Source: Pseudomonadota bacterium (lineage in GTDB: Bacteria > Pseudomonadota > Alphaproteobacteria > Rhodospirillales > 2-02-FULL-58-16). From it: a stretch of DNA of 6,550 nucleotides. The stretch lies in assembly GCA_022567015.1 (NCBI GenBank), contig JADFHR010000185.1:1-6550 (forward strand), given 5' to 3'. Under the pieces are notes generated by a model. It did no database searches. It saw only the letters and a program-made list of their open reading frames with translations, and was not told where the DNA came from. Below, in pieces: positions 6,297 through 6,550 of this stretch; the first letter of the stretch is position 1; each line of letters starts with the position of its first letter. The translations under genes and the position numbers were made by a program.

Positions 6297-6550
6297 TCAC
6301 GGGTTCACCATTTCCGGCTTCGCAACGGTCAACGGGTCGCCGGCGTCGTCCAGCCCGTCGATGGCGGCGCGGCCGACGGCCAGGATGGCCTCCTCGGCGC
6401 TGCCCCCGATATGGGCCGTGGCCAGGAAGTTGGGCAGGTCCAGGAGCTCGGAATCCTCCGGCGGCTCGGTGGCGAACACGTCGAAGGCGGCGCCCGCCAG
6501 GCGTCCGTCTTTCAGCATGCTTTTGAGCGCCTGCTCGTCCACCAGGCCGC
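6297..6550 (-). CDS. D-isomer-specific 2-hydroxyacid dehydrogenase, C-terminal part (partial)
   Basis: The last 83 codons of a gene that enters through the right edge; the true start is outside the window. The residues GLVDEQAL, GRLAGAAFDVFATEPP, LPNFLATAHIGGSAEEA follow the C-terminal pattern of NAD-dependent 2-hydroxyacid dehydrogenases (SerA, formate dehydrogenase and glyoxylate reductase group). These oxidise or reduce a 2-hydroxy/2-oxo acid, and the His of HIGG is the expected catalytic acid/base. In most relatives the residue before this His is Pro; here it is Ala. The GTG at 6542 falls inside the conserved GGLVDE segment, so it is not a start. There is no room for a SerA-type ACT domain, because the protein ends about 30 residues after HIGG. 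It lies 127 bases before rfbF on the same strand, so it may belong to the same polysaccharide locus. Its substrate cannot be named. Confidence 0.88.
   Translation of the reverse strand, partial: GLVDEQALKSMLKDGRLAGAAFDVFATEPPEDSELLDLPNFLATAHIGGSAEEAILAVGRAAIDGLDDAGDPLTVAKPEMVNP

Noticed and set aside
4386..6526. Long plus-strand frames opposite rfbG and rfbF (4386-5453 and 5396-6526)
   Set aside because: Both lie antisense to clear family members and show only low-complexity Gly/Ala/Val/Arg sequence.
1..6550. CRISPR arrays, tRNA or rRNA genes, insertion sequences, transposases, att sites
   Set aside because: I saw no spaced direct repeats, cloverleaf sequences, transposase motifs or terminal inverted repeats. 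The window reads as a normal biosynthetic operon, not a mobile or defence system.

Overview
The window is a high-GC (roughly two-thirds G+C by eye) bacterial segment in which every gene I can support lies on the minus strand, so transcription runs from right to left. The GC-rich codon use, the overlapping genes and the protein types suggest a proteobacterium, possibly an alphaproteobacterium of the Rhodospirillales (for example Magnetospirillum-like). That placement is an inference from style; no marker gene here proves it.

In transcription order the layout is: (1) the C-terminal end of a D-isomer-specific 2-hydroxyacid dehydrogenase, cut by the right edge (6297-6550); (2) a 127-base gap with a perfect 8-bp inverted repeat and a weak promoter-like pair of hexamers; (3) rfbF, glucose-1-phosphate cytidylyltransferase (5387-6169); (4) rfbG, CDP-glucose 4,6-dehydratase (4326-5390); (5) a small RmlC-type sugar 3,5-epimerase-like cupin (3865-4314) that seems to lack any ordinary start codon; (6) an extended SDR of the NAD-dependent epimerase/reductase type (2909-3868), in which the usual catalytic lysine is histidine; (7) a family 2 glycosyltransferase (2013-2909); (8) an 89-base gap with a GC palindrome and an 18-codon open frame; (9) a class II glutamine amidotransferase/asparagine synthetase, asnB type (67-1923). 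Positions 1-66 hold nothing I can assign.

Genes 3 to 7 are packed with a GTGA overlap, an 11-base gap, an ATGA overlap and a TGATG junction, which indicates one translationally coupled operon. Together they read as a cell-surface polysaccharide (O-antigen, LPS or capsule) module. RfbF makes CDP-glucose and RfbG converts it to CDP-4-keto-6-deoxyglucose. The cupin could invert C3 and/or C5, the SDR could reduce the 4-keto group, and the GT2 enzyme could transfer the finished sugar. The asnB-type enzyme may make asparagine or amidate a sugar acid or other acceptor. This gene set resembles the RmlB-RmlC-RmlD logic applied to a CDP-linked sugar. No RfbH-type 3-dehydrase is seen in the window, so a CDP-6-deoxyhexose is a more natural prediction than a 3,6-dideoxyhexose, with the caveat that the cluster continues beyond at least the right edge.

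The individual families are all familiar. The points most worth checking are the apparent ATC start of the cupin, the Lys-to-His change in the SDR, and the identity of the CDP sugar.
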